From Enterobacteriaceae bacterium (GTDB taxonomy: Bacteria; Pseudomonadota; Gammaproteobacteria; Enterobacterales; Enterobacteriaceae), in the NCBI GenBank assembly GCA_031253755.1, contig JAIRVT010000016.1, positions 1-64,000 on the forward strand: a stretch of 64,000 bases of DNA, given 5' to 3'. A model generated the notes under the pieces. It was not told where the DNA came from. It saw nothing but the letters and a program-made list of their open reading frames with translations, and did no database searches. Shown in pieces: positions 30,618 through 40,541 of the stretch (its first letter is position 1; each line of letters opens with the position of its first letter). The position numbers and the translations under genes are program-made.

Positions 30618-31877
30618 TTATGGTCTCCCTACTCTAACTGAGTCATTACGCTGATCATCGCTGCTATTACCATAAGTATTACTGCCATAGGTATTGCTGC
30701 CATAGGCATCAGTACTATCGGATTCTTTCCGTGGTGTCTGTGACGACGATGTATTCTGGTTAATAGCCTGTTGTACCGCAGTGTTATGAGCAACTTTTGA
30801 CTGCACATTCGCTTTATCAGCAGTTTGCTCCAATGGCACCATAATCACCTGATTGCTCTTGTCATTGGCAATAACTTTACGGGTATGACTTAATACGCGT
30901 TCCATCATTTCAATATACAAACGCTCACGGGTAATTTCTGGCGCGGCTTTATATTCAGGTAAAATTTTTGCAAAACCGGCGACTTCACCTTTCGCATTCA
31001 GGACAACACTGGCTTTATAAGCGGTGGCATCTTCAATAATACGCTGCGCTTCACCTTTCGCTTTTGGTACTACATCGTTCGCATAGCCATCAGCGTTACG
31101 GATCGATTTCTGTTCTTCTTCACGAGCGGCGATAACATCATCGAATGCGGCTTTTACTGCTTCAGGAGGACGAACGCCCTGATAGTTCACATCGACAATT
31201 CTGATACCCAAGTTGTATGGACGAATGATTTGTTCCAATGCTTTCTGGGTATCATTACGAACAGCTATACGCCCTTCTGCCAGCGCATCTGTCATTGGAT
31301 AAGTACCGATGGTGCCACGTACCGCACTATCCGTAGCCTGTTTCAGGCTATCTATCGGATTAGTTACGCTGAAACTGAATGCGACAGGATCAGAAACCTG
31401 ATACTGAATATTGACCTCAGCCTGAACAAGGTTTTCATCTTTTGTCAGCATCGACCCGGAAGCCGCCAGAGAACGAACAGACCTCACATCAACCGGTATG
31501 ACATCATCAACAAAGGTCATTTTCCAGTTCAGACCGGGCTGTACGGTATGGCTGTATTTACCGAAACGAGTTACTACGCCAAGATCGGATTCTTTAATCG
31601 TATAGAAACCACTGACAACCCAAACAATAACAACTATCGCAGCAGCGAGGCCAATAAGACGCCCACCAAATTTTGGGTTCTGTCCGGAACCATTACCACC
31701 TTTCTTGCCACCGAAACCACCGAGTTTTTCACTCAATTTACGGAATAGATCGTCGAGATCAGTTGCCCCACGGTTTCGACCACCTTTATTGCCGCCGCCG
31801 GAGTTGCCGCCATTATTATTGCTGCTTCCCCACGGGTCGCGGTCTTGTCCGTTATTACCGGGCTGATTCCACGCCAT
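30618..31877 (-). CDS. hflK: FtsH modulator HflK
   Basis: HflK partners HflC. The 419-residue chain has a glycine- and asparagine-rich cytoplasmic N-terminus (1-65), one membrane segment (about 74-94), the SPFH domain with V-V-T-R-F-G-K and V-D-V-N-Y-Q-G-V-R-P-P, a coiled coil, and a low-complexity C-terminal tail with Y-G-S-N-T-Y-G-S-N-T-Y-G-N-S repeats. In E. coli it follows hflX closely; here 388 bp with a repeat element lie between. Confidence 0.97.
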   Translation of the reverse strand: MAWNQPGNNGQDRDPWGSSNNNGGNSGGGNKGGRNRGATDLDDLFRKLSEKLGGFGGKKGGNGSGQNPKFGGRLIGLAAAIVVIVWVVSGFYTIKESDLGVVTRFGKYSHTVQPGLNWKMTFVDDVIPVDVRSVRSLAASGSMLTKDENLVQAEVNIQYQVSDPVAFSFSVTNPIDSLKQATDSAVRGTIGTYPMTDALAEGRIAVRNDTQKALEQIIRPYNLGIRIVDVNYQGVRPPEAVKAAFDDVIAAREEEQKSIRNADGYANDVVPKAKGEAQRIIEDATAYKASVVLNAKGEVAGFAKILPEYKAAPEITRERLYIEMMERVLSHTRKVIANDKSNQVIMVPLEQTADKANVQSKVAHNTAVQQAINQNTSSSQTPRKESDSTDAYGSNTYGSNTYGNSSDDQRNDSVRVGRP

Positions 31878-32003
31878 GTTTTAGCTCCACTTTTTAGTTT
31901 TTCAGAGGTGACTGCTCTCCACCCAGAAGGGTGAGGTTTCCCACTTCACAGACCGTTGCCTGCCGTTGACAGGTCTGATAGCGATCTCCATGGTCAAAAA
32001 CGA

Positions 32004-32085
32004 TTTACCCGTCACCTTTCAAGCCGCCTCTTTGTTGGCTGAACTCCTTTGCCGCCGCGATGCCACTTGAAATTCATCGGGTATA
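32004..32085 (+). repeat. Family 1 palindromic repeat, copy B (hflX-hflK gap)
   Basis: Begins TTTACCCGTCACCTTTCAAG and ends with GGGTATA; the middle contains GTTGGCT and GCCGCCGCGATG. It lies in the 388-bp gap between hflX and hflK, which otherwise holds no gene and presumably the hflKC promoter. Confidence 0.82.
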
Positions 32086-32265
32086 AATTTCAACCGTCTT
32101 ATAAGCAACCAATATTTTGGGCGATACATTTGACAGTGCTGATTTTTTACTGCAATTCTGGCACAGTCATTTCATCACCGCCATTCCATTATCACTCTTC
32201 CATGACTCCAAGCACCCTGAAATGGCGGACAAATGATACCCTGTTTGTCGCCCTGCGCCAATCAA

Positions 32266-33546
32266 TCAGACAACATAGTCGGGTAAATTTGGTTCTTTTT
32301 TACACAAGCGATGCCAGTCAATCATCGGCATCCTCACTTCCAGCCCCACCTGACCGTTTTCCTCCAGCCATTCACGCTCAATGGCCTGAAGCTGGTAAAA
32401 ACGGCTACGCAAACGCCCGGCTTCTGGCGGAAGATGTAATTCATAATGCGCAATTTCCCCTGAAAGAAGTTCAGTCAGTGCCTGCAATAACAGGGGAACG
32501 CCGTCTCCGGTCTGAGCTGAGAGCCAGACGCGTATCGGGTGATTTTCTTCATCTCGGTCAATGCGGGGAACAAAATCATCCAGCATGTCGATTTTATTCA
32601 TCACCAGCAGGGAAGGAATTTCATGCGCTTCAATCTCTTCCAGCACACTATTCACCGCAATGATATTTTCATCCAGACGAGGATCGGCTGCATCCACAAC
32701 ATGAAGCAGTAACCTTGCCTGTCGGGTTTCCTGCAAGGTCGCCTTGAACGCAGCAACCAAATCATGAGGTAAATGACGGATGAAACCAACGGTATCAGCC
32801 AGAACAACCGGGCCGACATCATCCACATCTATCCGGCGCAATGTCGGGTCGAGCGTGGCAAAAAGCTGATCAGCCGCATAAACATCAGCAGAGGTTATTC
32901 TGTTGAATAAACTTGATTTTCCCGCATTGGTATAACCGACGAGGGACAGGGTGGGAATATCTGCTTTATTGCGTGCCTGACGTCCTTGTTCACGTTGCCT
33001 TTCTACTTTGCTAAGGCGCCCCAGAATCTGCTTAATCTTATCACGCAGCATACGACGGTCTGACTCCAGCTGGGTTTCCCCTGGGCCACGCAAGCCAATG
33101 CCGCCTTTCTGACGTTCAAGGTGAGTCCAGCCGCGCACTAAACGGGTGGATAGGTGACGCAGCTGTGCAAGTTCGACCTGCAACTTACCTTCGTGCGTTC
33201 TTGCCCGCTGGGCAAAAATATCCAGTATTACCCCTGTGCGATCAACAACACGACATTGGCACAGGCGTTCAAGATTGCGTTCCTGAGCCGGGCTGAGCGC
33301 ATGATTAAACAGCACCACATCTGCGCCACTGTTTTTGACTGCTTCAGCAATCTCTTCTGCCTTGCCTTCTCCGACAAAATATTTCGGATGCGGAGCCTTA
33401 CGGCTTCCTGTCACAATCTGCACCGGAGAAACACCGGCGGAAGTCACCAATGACTCGAATTCACTGAGATTTTCCGGATCTTTTTCCTGTGAGAAAAAAA
33501 CATGCACCAGAACGGCGAGTTCTCCGCCTTCATAGCGATCAAACAA
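32266..33546 (-). CDS. hflX: Ribosome-associated GTPase HflX
   Basis: HflX is a GTPase that binds the 50S subunit and splits stalled ribosomes after heat stress. The 426-residue protein has the N-terminal HflX domain (about 20-190, with [13 protein letters not shown]), the G domain with [17 protein letters not shown] and N-K-I-D, and a short C-terminal domain. It lies downstream of hfq. Copies B and C of the family 1 repeat flank it on both sides. Confidence 0.97.
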   Translation of the reverse strand: MFDRYEGGELAVLVHVFFSQEKDPENLSEFESLVTSAGVSPVQIVTGSRKAPHPKYFVGEGKAEEIAEAVKNSGADVVLFNHALSPAQERNLERLCQCRVVDRTGVILDIFAQRARTHEGKLQVELAQLRHLSTRLVRGWTHLERQKGGIGLRGPGETQLESDRRMLRDKIKQILGRLSKVERQREQGRQARNKADIPTLSLVGYTNAGKSSLFNRITSADVYAADQLFATLDPTLRRIDVDDVGPVVLADTVGFIRHLPHDLVAAFKATLQETRQARLLLHVVDAADPRLDENIIAVNSVLEEIEAHEIPSLLVMNKIDMLDDFVPRIDRDEENHPIRVWLSAQTGDGVPLLLQALTELLSGEIAHYELHLPPEAGRLRSRFYQLQAIEREWLEENGQVGLEVRMPMIDWHRLCKKEPNLPDYVV

Positions 33547-33558
33547 CGGTGAAACCCC

Positions 33559-33641
33559 TCAACCCGTCGTCTTTCAAGCTGCCTCTATTGTTGGCTGCAC
33601 TCACCTGCCGCCGCGATGCAACTCGAAATCCATAGGGTATA
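33559..33641 (+). repeat. Family 1 palindromic repeat, copy C (hfq-hflX gap)
   Basis: ACCCGTCGTCTTTCAAGCTG at the left, GCAACTCGAAATCCATAGGG near the right end. It ends only 13 bp upstream of the hflX start codon, so the hflX ribosome-binding region abuts the element. Confidence 0.85.
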
Positions 33642-33655
33642 GTGTAGAATCCATA

Positions 33656-33694
33656 GGAAAAACATAGGTAAAGTCTCCCTACCTATGTTTTTTT
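33656..33694 (-). terminator. Terminator after hfq
   Basis: AAACATAGGTA (33660-33670) pairs with TACCTATGTTT (33680-33690). On the minus strand the stem is followed by several T. With copy C next to it, hflX may be less tightly joined to hfq than in E. coli. Confidence 0.8.
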
Positions 33695-33719
33695 ATTTAC
33701 GCCAGGCATTATCGCTATT

Positions 33720-34022
33720 TTATTCAGCGATATCACTTTCCTGCTGTGTCATCGAGCTGGTACCAGCCTGATAATTTCCTACATTGGTCGCCACATTGAC
33801 ATTATTACTGTGGTGAGACACCGGGCGGGAAGGCACAACAGTAGAGATAGCATGTTTATATACCATCTGGCTGACTGTATTTTTCAGCAAAATGACAAAT
33901 TGGTCGAAAGATTCAATTTGCCCTTGCAGTTTGATGCCGTTGACTAAATAAATAGAAACCGGGACCCTTTCACGCCGTAAAGCGTTCAGGAATGGATCTT
34001 GCAAAGATTGCCCCTTAGCCAT
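33720..34022 (-). CDS. hfq: RNA chaperone Hfq
   Basis: Hfq is the hexameric Sm-like chaperone that pairs small RNAs with mRNAs. The 100-residue protein has the conserved core [21 protein letters not shown], the G-Q-I-E-S-F-D-Q-F segment and the Sm2 motif Y-K-H-A-I-S-T (about 55-61). A flexible polar tail ends in E-S-D-I-A-E, much as in other Enterobacterales. It is downstream of miaA; the gap holds a minisatellite. Confidence 0.98.
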   Translation of the reverse strand: MAKGQSLQDPFLNALRRERVPVSIYLVNGIKLQGQIESFDQFVILLKNTVSQMVYKHAISTVVPSRPVSHHSNNVNVATNVGNYQAGTSSMTQQESDIAE

Positions 34023-34155
34023 TCTATATTTTCCTTATTTTGTTGTTCTTACACTAAGAACCCGTTGGTTCGAAAAAGTAACTACTCAAAAATGAAGCTC
34101 TGTACTGATAATTGTACACAATCAATAAATTTATGTACTAATAACCTGAATGATT

Positions 34156-34256
34156 GTGTTTAACTTACAAAATCGCGTTTAACTTACAAAATCGCGTCTA
34201 ACTTACAAAATCGTGTTTAACTTATAAAATCGTGTTTAACTTGCATGATCGTGTTC
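34156..34256. repeat. 19-bp minisatellite from the miaA end toward hfq
   Basis: There are five contiguous 19-bp units at 34156, 34175, 34194, 34213 and 34232, with consensus GYGTTTAACTTACAAAATC, and a short sixth fragment. Units 1-3 are intergenic; units 4 and 5 encode the last residues and the stop codon of miaA. In E. coli hfq promoters lie in this interval. Confidence 0.92.
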
Positions 34257-35167
34257 AGTGCCTGTTCTGGTTGGTCACTGTCCAACCAAGTCACATTATC
34301 CCACCCCCGAAGCCACGTAATCTGACGTTTCGCCAACTGGCGAGTGGCGCAGATACCGCGATATACCATCTCATCATGAGAAATTTCACCTGCGAGGTAA
34401 GACCACATCTGACGATAACCAACACAACGAATGGAGGGTAAATCTGTATGCAAATCGCTACGAGCATAAAGCGCTTTAACTTCATCTTCAAACCCTGATT
34501 TGATCATTTTTTCAAACCGGGCCGCAATACGTTGATGCAAAATTTCACGGTTTGCGGGCGAAATCGCAAATTGATGAACACGATATGGCAATATTTCTCC
34601 AGACGTTTCAATCAATGTAGTTAGAGTTTTACCCGAAATTCGAAAAACTTCCAGTGCGCGAATAAGACGCTGTGGATCATTGGGATGAATTCTTGCGGCA
34701 GAAACCGGATCAATCTCCTGCAACTGCTGATGCAACGCCTCCCACCCATGCTCCGCTGCCTGCTGTTCAATCTGTTCCCGAATTTCAGGATTTGCAGAAG
34801 GCAATGGCGATAATCCTTCCAGTAATGCTTTGAAATATAGCATGGTTCCGCCAACTAAGAGTGGAATTCTCCCGGCAGCGGTAATTTCTGCCATTTGTTC
34901 CAGAGCGTCACGACGAAAATCAGCGGCAGAATAAACCTCGGCAGGATCCAAAATATCGATCAATCGGTGAGGCGCCAATGCCTGCTCTTCTGCGGATGGT
35001 TTCGCCGTTCCGATATCCATGCCACGATAAATCAGTGCCGAGTCAACGCTGATGAGTTCAACCGGCAGATGCTGACGTAACGCGATTGACAATGCCGTTT
35101 TTCCCGAAGCGGTTGGCCCCATAATAAAAATGGCTGTAGGCAAATGTTGATTTTTTACATCACTCAT
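34217..35167 (-). CDS. miaA: tRNA dimethylallyltransferase MiaA
   Basis: MiaA adds the dimethylallyl group to A37 of tRNAs that read codons starting with U. From the ATG at 35167 it has 316 residues, the E. coli length, and begins [10 protein letters not shown]. It has the P-loop G-P-T-A-S-G-K-T (17-24), [16 protein letters not shown] and the [12 protein letters not shown] motif. A longer frame to 35200 would intrude into mutL. The start overlaps the mutL stop by 8 bp. The last ten residues are encoded by the 19-bp repeat and so differ from other MiaA proteins. Confidence 0.96.
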   Translation of the reverse strand: MSDVKNQHLPTAIFIMGPTASGKTALSIALRQHLPVELISVDSALIYRGMDIGTAKPSAEEQALAPHRLIDILDPAEVYSAADFRRDALEQMAEITAAGRIPLLVGGTMLYFKALLEGLSPLPSANPEIREQIEQQAAEHGWEALHQQLQEIDPVSAARIHPNDPQRLIRALEVFRISGKTLTTLIETSGEILPYRVHQFAISPANREILHQRIAARFEKMIKSGFEDEVKALYARSDLHTDLPSIRCVGYRQMWSYLAGEISHDEMVYRGICATRQLAKRQITWLRGWDNVTWLDSDQPEQALNTIMQVKHDFIS

Positions 35168-37091
35168 GATTAAAAAGTGCCACCACTGATTGTAAATCAA
35201 TTAATTGCAACAAACCCTCCGGTGGCGACTCCACCAGCTGAGGGCAAAGGCGTTCGACATCCGCTAAAAGCTGGACTGCCTGCGCAATACTCCACGTTTC
35301 ATGCTCGCTACCTAAATGGCGGGAAAGCCAGCAAGCTATTTGTTCTGTTGAAACCGCTGACTGTTCCGTCAGGTAACCCAACAAGGCCGCAAAAAGGGCT
35401 GGCAGGTTCTGTTGGCGCAGAGGCAACGATACCGCATGAATGGTCACTTTTCCATGTGTGACCGTGGATTCAATGCCAAAAGTCTTTAATAGCTCACTAT
35501 TCTGCTTTAAAACACCGACTTCAGTGGGATCCAGAGACAGTTTTAGCGGAATAAGCAGTGGCTGTGATTTCAGCCCTTGTTCTCCCGGTGTTAACTGTGC
35601 CCGTTTCAGCCATCTTTCTGCAACGGGCAAAGAGAGTAACCCGATGCCTGCTGAAGATTCAAGCAAAGCATAATGGGATGCGTAGATGCTTAGTACCTTA
35701 CCGAAATTTTTTCCGAAACTATAACCACTCCTTTTTGCTTCAATCGCCGTTGAATGAGCGGATATTAGTGGTGTTTTTTCAGTACTGGCTTTTTCTGTGC
35801 TGTTTTTTTCAGGGCTATTTTTTTCAGGGAAAAGCGGCTGTTTTTCTTCTGGTGCAAGCTGCAATAATTTTTGGTACAGCTCCCCCTGCTTTTTCTGGTA
35901 CTTTTCCCCATGATATAACGGCTGAGCATTACGGTTATCTAAGGATGATCTTTCTGCTGCTTTTTGCGGTATCGATTCTTCTGCCTGTTTCGTTTTTGGC
36001 CGAAGAAAATGATTTTCTCCGGCAGCAGGCCGATTCTCCGGCAGCCAGTGATGAGGCTCTTCCTGACAATGCAGTGCCAGCTCCACACTTTTACCTCGCT
36101 GTTGCAACACGGCCGCGACGCCCTGATAAATAAAATCGTGTACCAAACGCGCCTGATGGAAACGGACTTCATGTTTAGCCGGATGTACATTGACATCCAC
36201 CTGATGTGGATCGATTTCCAAATACAGGACATAAGCCGGTTGCTGCTCACCCTGCAACAAATCCTGATAAGCCTGACGAATGGCATGATTAATCAGCCGA
36301 TCCCGCATCATGCGGCCATTGACATAGCAATACTGAATATCGCCCGCGACGGAAGCCGTTATCGGATCAACAACCCATCCTTTGATGGCTAACCCATCGT
36401 GCTGCCATGACAAAGCCAGCGCCTGCTGGACAAATGCCGTGCCACAAATCGCGGCCAGTCGCCGCTCATGCTGTGATTCTTCTTTCGCCGGGCGGTACTG
36501 CCGGACTAATTTACCGTTGTGATTCAGATTGATCGCCACATCCAAACGCGCCAGCGCGATCCTGCGCACCACTTCATCAATATGGCTGAATTCTGTTTTT
36601 TCTGTTCGCAGAAATTTCCGGCGGGCTGGCGTGTTATAAAACAGATCCAATACTTCAACCGTCGTTCCGACAGGATGAGCGGCGGGTTTTACCGTGACAT
36701 CCATATCACGGCCTTCAGCATATGCCTGCCATGCTTCCGCCTGATTCTCCGGACGAGAAGTCAGTGTCAGTCGCGAAACGGAGCTGATACTAGCCAGCGC
36801 TTCACCCCGGAACCCCATGCTGACAATCGCTTCCAGATCATCCAGCGAGGCGATTTTGCTGGTTGCATGGCGGGCTAATGCCAGTGTGAGGTCGTGTCGG
36901 CTGATCCCGCAGCCATTATCACGAATACGGATTAACTTCGCGCCACCACGTTCAATATCAATGTCAATGCGGGTAGCACCGGCATCCAGGCTATTTTCCA
37001 CCAACTCTTTCACAACTGATGCGGGGCGTTCAACCACTTCACCAGCAGCAATCTGATTCGCCAATTGTGGAGGTAATATTCTGATAGCCAT
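35160..37091 (-). CDS. mutL: DNA mismatch repair protein MutL
   Basis: MutL links MutS recognition to MutH and UvrD in mismatch repair. The 643-residue protein has the GHKL ATPase domain (about 1-330) with [18 protein letters not shown] and [11 protein letters not shown] long variable linker (about 335-450), rich in Glu/Lys/Ser with S-P-E-K-N-S-T-E-K repeats, leads to the C-terminal dimerisation domain. The endonuclease motif of MutH-less MutL proteins is absent, as expected here. It is coupled to miaA and follows amiB. Confidence 0.97.
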   Translation of the reverse strand: MAIRILPPQLANQIAAGEVVERPASVVKELVENSLDAGATRIDIDIERGGAKLIRIRDNGCGISRHDLTLALARHATSKIASLDDLEAIVSMGFRGEALASISSVSRLTLTSRPENQAEAWQAYAEGRDMDVTVKPAAHPVGTTVEVLDLFYNTPARRKFLRTEKTEFSHIDEVVRRIALARLDVAINLNHNGKLVRQYRPAKEESQHERRLAAICGTAFVQQALALSWQHDGLAIKGWVVDPITASVAGDIQYCYVNGRMMRDRLINHAIRQAYQDLLQGEQQPAYVLYLEIDPHQVDVNVHPAKHEVRFHQARLVHDFIYQGVAAVLQQRGKSVELALHCQEEPHHWLPENRPAAGENHFLRPKTKQAEESIPQKAAERSSLDNRNAQPLYHGEKYQKKQGELYQKLLQLAPEEKQPLFPEKNSPEKNSTEKASTEKTPLISAHSTAIEAKRSGYSFGKNFGKVLSIYASHYALLESSAGIGLLSLPVAERWLKRAQLTPGEQGLKSQPLLIPLKLSLDPTEVGVLKQNSELLKTFGIESTVTHGKVTIHAVSLPLRQQNLPALFAALLGYLTEQSAVSTEQIACWLSRHLGSEHETWSIAQAVQLLADVERLCPQLVESPPEGLLQLIDLQSVVALFNHE

Positions 37092-37132
37092 ATCCGACCT
37101 TCTTTATTTCTGATTCCGGTGCTGTCTGCTCA

Positions 37133-38503
37133 TTATTTCGGTGCAGCCTGTAGGGGATTAGCCTGAAAATGCTGTCGCAGCCCAGAGTGAATCGCTTGTG
37201 CCAGCTTTTCCTGATACTGCTCAGAGCCTAATAATTTTTCTTCTGATGAATTACTGATAAACCCGGTTTCTACCAGAATGGAAGGAATATCGGGTGAACG
37301 AAGAACGCCCAAACTGGCATGTTCCGGTGTACGTTTATGCAGGGAACCAATCCGGGTTAACTGTTGTAAAACCTGAACCGCAACATCATAACCGACACGC
37401 TGAGAATGCCCGAATTGCAAATCCAACACGGCCTGACTCAAAAAAGGATCTGAACCGTTAGCGAGGGCATTTCCCGCGCCACCTAACAATTCAGACTGTT
37501 TCTCATGCTGTTCCAGCCAGTTTCCCAGCTCACTGTTTGCCCGTCGATTGGACAACACCCAGACAGAAGCCCCTCTGGCACTGCGATTGGGTGCAGCATC
37601 CGCATGAATAGAAACCAGCATATTCGCCTTGTGACTACGGGCGACCTCGGAACGCTGAGGTACCGAAATAAAATAATCGCCATTTCGCGTCAGGATAGGT
37701 TTAAACATAGGATCATTACGCAAAAGTGCTTCCAGCCTCCGGGCCACATTGATAGTCACATTTTTTTCCCGTAACCCTTGCGGCCCGATGGCACCCGGAT
37801 CTTGCCCGCCATGCCCGGCGTCAATGGCAATAACAATCGGGTATTTTCCCTGTGCAGACTTAGCCTGCGTCTTTTTCGCTTTTGTTTCGTTGCTCACGGC
37901 GTTATTGCTAGCGTTCGGTTCATTATGAACAAGCAAGGGTTTTGCTTCCGACCTGACCAACGCTGCATCAGAATTTTTATTCTGGATTGGTAAGTAATCA
38001 CTTCCACCTGAAGTGGCGTTTTCTCTGGATGATGATTTTTCTTTGACGGATTTATCCTTAAACAGCAGCGTACTATTTGCCGCCGTCCCGTCAGATTTCA
38101 ACGTAAAAATAACCTGAGACTGCTGCCGCACAGACGTCACAGCCGCTTTCTGCGCCAGCTCCAGCACAATTCGCTTATGCTGCGAATCAGACGGTTGACT
38201 GGTTCGAACCATCTTTACCAAATTCTGGTCGGAAAAACGCATCGGCAACCCGGTAATATTGGCGGATTGGCGAATATCTATCACCCATCTTTCGGGGTTA
38301 TGCAAAGGAAAAGAACGATACTCAGGATGCCCACCTTTGAACCCCAGTGTTACTGTAGCTTCAGATGGACGATTACTCACATGCACATCTGACAACGTCG
38401 CTGCCATTGCAGTTGTCATCACCAGTTGGCTCAATATCACACAAACCATTAGCCAATGGACCTGCCATTTTTTTATCGTTTTCACGAAGAAGGCATTCAT
38501 CAT
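37133..38503 (-). CDS. amiB: N-acetylmuramoyl-L-alanine amidase AmiB
   Basis: AmiB cleaves septal murein to separate daughter cells and needs activation by EnvC. The 456-residue precursor has a signal peptide (about 1-35, ending A-M-A-A), an AMIN domain (about 36-130) that localises it to the septum, a linker and the zinc amidase_3 domain (about 222-445). The domain has I-A-I-D-A-G-H-G-G-Q-D-P-G and V-E-T-G-F-I-S-N, with V-S-I-H-A-D-A-A for zinc binding. It lies 13 bp after tsaE and 41 bp before mutL. Confidence 0.96.
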   Translation of the reverse strand: MMNAFFVKTIKKWQVHWLMVCVILSQLVMTTAMAATLSDVHVSNRPSEATVTLGFKGGHPEYRSFPLHNPERWVIDIRQSANITGLPMRFSDQNLVKMVRTSQPSDSQHKRIVLELAQKAAVTSVRQQSQVIFTLKSDGTAANSTLLFKDKSVKEKSSSRENATSGGSDYLPIQNKNSDAALVRSEAKPLLVHNEPNASNNAVSNETKAKKTQAKSAQGKYPIVIAIDAGHGGQDPGAIGPQGLREKNVTINVARRLEALLRNDPMFKPILTRNGDYFISVPQRSEVARSHKANMLVSIHADAAPNRSARGASVWVLSNRRANSELGNWLEQHEKQSELLGGAGNALANGSDPFLSQAVLDLQFGHSQRVGYDVAVQVLQQLTRIGSLHKRTPEHASLGVLRSPDIPSILVETGFISNSSEEKLLGSEQYQEKLAQAIHSGLRQHFQANPLQAAPK

Positions 38504-38516
38504 GGTCGGGGTTCCT

Positions 38517-38981
38517 TCAGAAGGATTTCAGATTATCCAGTAAATTTTCACCATATTCAGATAACGCCACAAAACGTGCCTGCCGCCCTTCATTATCATA
38601 GGCCAGATATAACTCAATATCGGCTTCGGGCAGAACCCCGGCACCCTGTTGCGGCCATTCCACCAGACAAATAACATCTTGATGAAAATAATCGCGGATC
38701 CCCATAAATTCCAGTTCTTCAGGATCCGCCAGACGATACAAATCAAAATGATAAACAGAGCGTGGTTGTAGAGTATAAGGCTCGACCAGCGTATAAGTCG
38801 GGCTTTTCACATGCCCCTGATGACCAAGCCCTTGCAGAAAACCGCGACTGAATGTCGTTTTTCCGGCTCCAAGATCACCATATAAATAAATAACATAGCC
38901 GCGTTCGCAAGCAGCTGCCACAGCATTACCCAATGCAACCGTGGCATTTTCATTTGGAAGTGATAAAACAAGTTCTTTCAT
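38517..38981 (-). CDS. tsaE: tRNA threonylcarbamoyladenosine biosynthesis ATPase TsaE
   Basis: TsaE is the ATPase that helps TsaB and TsaD make the t6A37 modification of tRNAs. The 154-residue protein has the P-loop [10 protein letters not shown] (36-45), the [11 protein letters not shown] motif and H-F-D-L-Y-R-L with the Walker-B acidic residue. In E. coli nnr lies directly upstream; it is absent here, so tsaE opens the amiB-mutL-miaA-hfq run. Confidence 0.96.
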   Translation of the reverse strand: MKELVLSLPNENATVALGNAVAAACERGYVIYLYGDLGAGKTTFSRGFLQGLGHQGHVKSPTYTLVEPYTLQPRSVYHFDLYRLADPEELEFMGIRDYFHQDVICLVEWPQQGAGVLPEADIELYLAYDNEGRQARFVALSEYGENLLDNLKSF

Positions 38982-39016
38982 CGAAGATTATCTATTTTAT
39001 TTATTAAGTTGGAATT

Positions 39017-39097
39017 CATACCCTATGAATTTCGAGTTGCGTCGCGGCGGCAAGCGAGCGCAGCCAACAACGGGCAGCTTGTAAGACGACGGGTATA
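39017..39097 (-). repeat. Family 1 palindromic repeat, copy D (reverse orientation)
   Basis: CATACCCTATGAATTTCGAG at the left and GACGACGGGTATA at the right: the complement of copies A-C. It lies just left of the DnaA-box region. Confidence 0.83.
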
Positions 39098-39293
39098 TTA
39101 ACATATACCAGAAAGGTATTTATCAGCCATAATTCGCAGGGCAGAGATTACCATAAGCGGCACAGCCCGCGGCGTAAAAATTAAGGAATCCACTGCCGTA
39201 AGAATGCTTATACAGACGATGACAACAAGCATATCGGTAGCTGTTTACTATGCAATCAACTTAATTTTTAATTAAAAATGTCGTCCGTTTCCT

Positions 39294-39531
39294 TGTGAAT
39301 AAAATAAAAATACTTTACTGATCAAAGCGCGAAGAAAAGGAAAATATTAATATCAAAATTTTAAAATAACGTTAATTATTCTTTATAATCAATTAATTAA
39401 CTAACATACATCATTTTAAATAATGAGTGGTAAAATTTAAATGTGATCGCACCGCCTGTGGATAACTCTGTGTAATAAACAGAGCGTCATAGGCAGCTTA
39501 ATACGGCGGTCATGTTAATCGCTGTGGATAA
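39294..39531. promoter_or_regulatory. datA-like locus: three DnaA boxes and an IHF consensus
   Basis: Three exact DnaA 9-mers (TTATNCACA) appear in the same orientation: 39294-39302 (TTATTCACA on the minus strand), 39457-39465 and 39523-39531 (both TTATCCACA). AATCAATTAATTA at 39387-39399 fits the IHF consensus WATCAANNNNTTR fully and lies between the first and second box. A further 9-mer with one mismatch, TTATACAGA, is at 39208-39216. The position between tsaE and the first tRNA-Gly gene corresponds to that of datA in E. coli, which promotes hydrolysis of DnaA-bound ATP and uses DnaA boxes flanking an IHF site. The region 39100-40010 holds no gene. Confidence 0.65.
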
Positions 39532-39795
39532 GAAGATAATAAAAATTAGAAATTGCACTTCACTGGAAAGTATCAGAAGTCAGCAGTAAAAACGAAATGC
39601 ACTCACCCATTCTAGACGCTAGTGGAGAAATTTTCCTCTACCTATCCAAAAATGAGGCGGCATTATGGACTTGTTGACGCAGGATGGCAAGCGCTTTGTC
39701 AGCAAAATTAGCCATTTTCGTTATTCCAACATTTCTATTCATAACATCATGGCATAACGATAATTTCGCCCAACTTGGGATGACCATGATTCGTA

Positions 39796-39867
39796 TATAC
39801 CCTATGGATTTCGAGTTGCATCGCGGCGGCAAACGACAAAGAGGAAACGTGAAATACGACGGGTATA
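39796..39867 (-). repeat. Family 1 palindromic repeat, copy E (reverse orientation)
   Basis: TATACCCTATGGATTTCGAG to GACGGGTATA; about 10 bp shorter than copy D. Copies D and E bracket the DnaA-box region in the same orientation. Confidence 0.83.
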
Positions 39868-39880
39868 AAAGATGGAATGT

Positions 39881-39916
39881 CGATCACACAATCGATCATA
39901 CGATCGATCACACAAC
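39881..39916. repeat. 12-bp tandem repeat with four GATC sites
   Basis: CGATCACACAAT, CGATCATACGAT and CGATCACACAAC follow one another (39881-39916). GATC occurs at 39882, 39894, 39902 and 39906. The array lies about 95 bp upstream of the HIT gene. Confidence 0.85.
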
Positions 39917-40010
39917 AGCATCAATAGGTTAGATTTGCTGTTGTTGTATTTGGGCAGAGTGACAGAGGTCGTTTATCCTGTATGTTGTTTATTCAACTTA
40001 TGGAGAATGT

Positions 40011-40514
40011 ATGGAAATTCCAAACGAAAAAATCATTCTTAAAACAACGCATTGGGTTATCAACCACAGGGTTGATTCATCGCTTTCCGGCTATGTGATG
40101 ATGCAATCATGTAATGGATGTCTGAGTCTGAGTGATTTGCCGACAGAGGCAATACAGGAAATGGGCATATTTATGAGCTCGATTGAAAGCACTTTAAAGT
40201 CCCGGCTTTCCCCCATACATCTTTATATAGGTAAATATGGACACACGCCTAATATGCCGTTCCATTTTCATTTTATTCCGGTATCACAATGGTTATTAGA
40301 TTTATTTTGGCGCGATGAACGCTATCGAATTTTAAGTGAATTCAGCAAGCCATCATTAGCTCACCTTACTGACGGCGCTGAGCTGACTTTTTTTATTTGG
40401 CGCGAATTTTGTGAGAAAGAACAGACACCACCGATACAAGGTCTTTCCGTCGATGAAGTTATTTCAATGCTGAGAATTGAACTTCGAAGAAATGATCCAA
40501 TAAATTTTAAATAG
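40011..40514 (+). CDS. HIT-like protein
   Basis: This is a 167-residue cytosolic protein of the histidine-triad superfamily. The core motif is N-M-P-F-H-F-H-F-I-P-V (about 79-89), close to the H-x-H-x-H of nucleotide hydrolases, but the third triad position is not a His. The N-terminal half has the beta-strand pattern W-V-I-N-H-R...S-G-Y-V-M-M-Q. HIT proteins hydrolyse AMP derivatives or diadenosine polyphosphates; whether this one is active is uncertain. TATGGAGAATGT precedes the ATG. It occupies the site where E. coli has queG. Confidence 0.8.
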   Translation: MEIPNEKIILKTTHWVINHRVDSSLSGYVMMQSCNGCLSLSDLPTEAIQEMGIFMSSIESTLKSRLSPIHLYIGKYGHTPNMPFHFHFIPVSQWLLDLFWRDERYRILSEFSKPSLAHLTDGAELTFFIWREFCEKEQTPPIQGLSVDEVISMLRIELRRNDPINFK

Positions 40515-40541
40515 AAAAAAACATTAAAGAAAATAAAAAAT

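Noticed and set aside
32049..32663. 204-codon frame opposite the end of hflX
   Set aside because: Its start lies within repeat copy B and the rest is antisense to hflX.
34156..34256. Possible CRISPR array
   Set aside because: The 19-bp units are directly adjacent without spacers, so this is a minisatellite. No cas gene is in the window.
39638..39832. 64-codon minus-strand frame beside the DnaA-box region
   Set aside because: Its first third is translated repeat copy E and the rest matches no family I know; a decayed fragment cannot be excluded.
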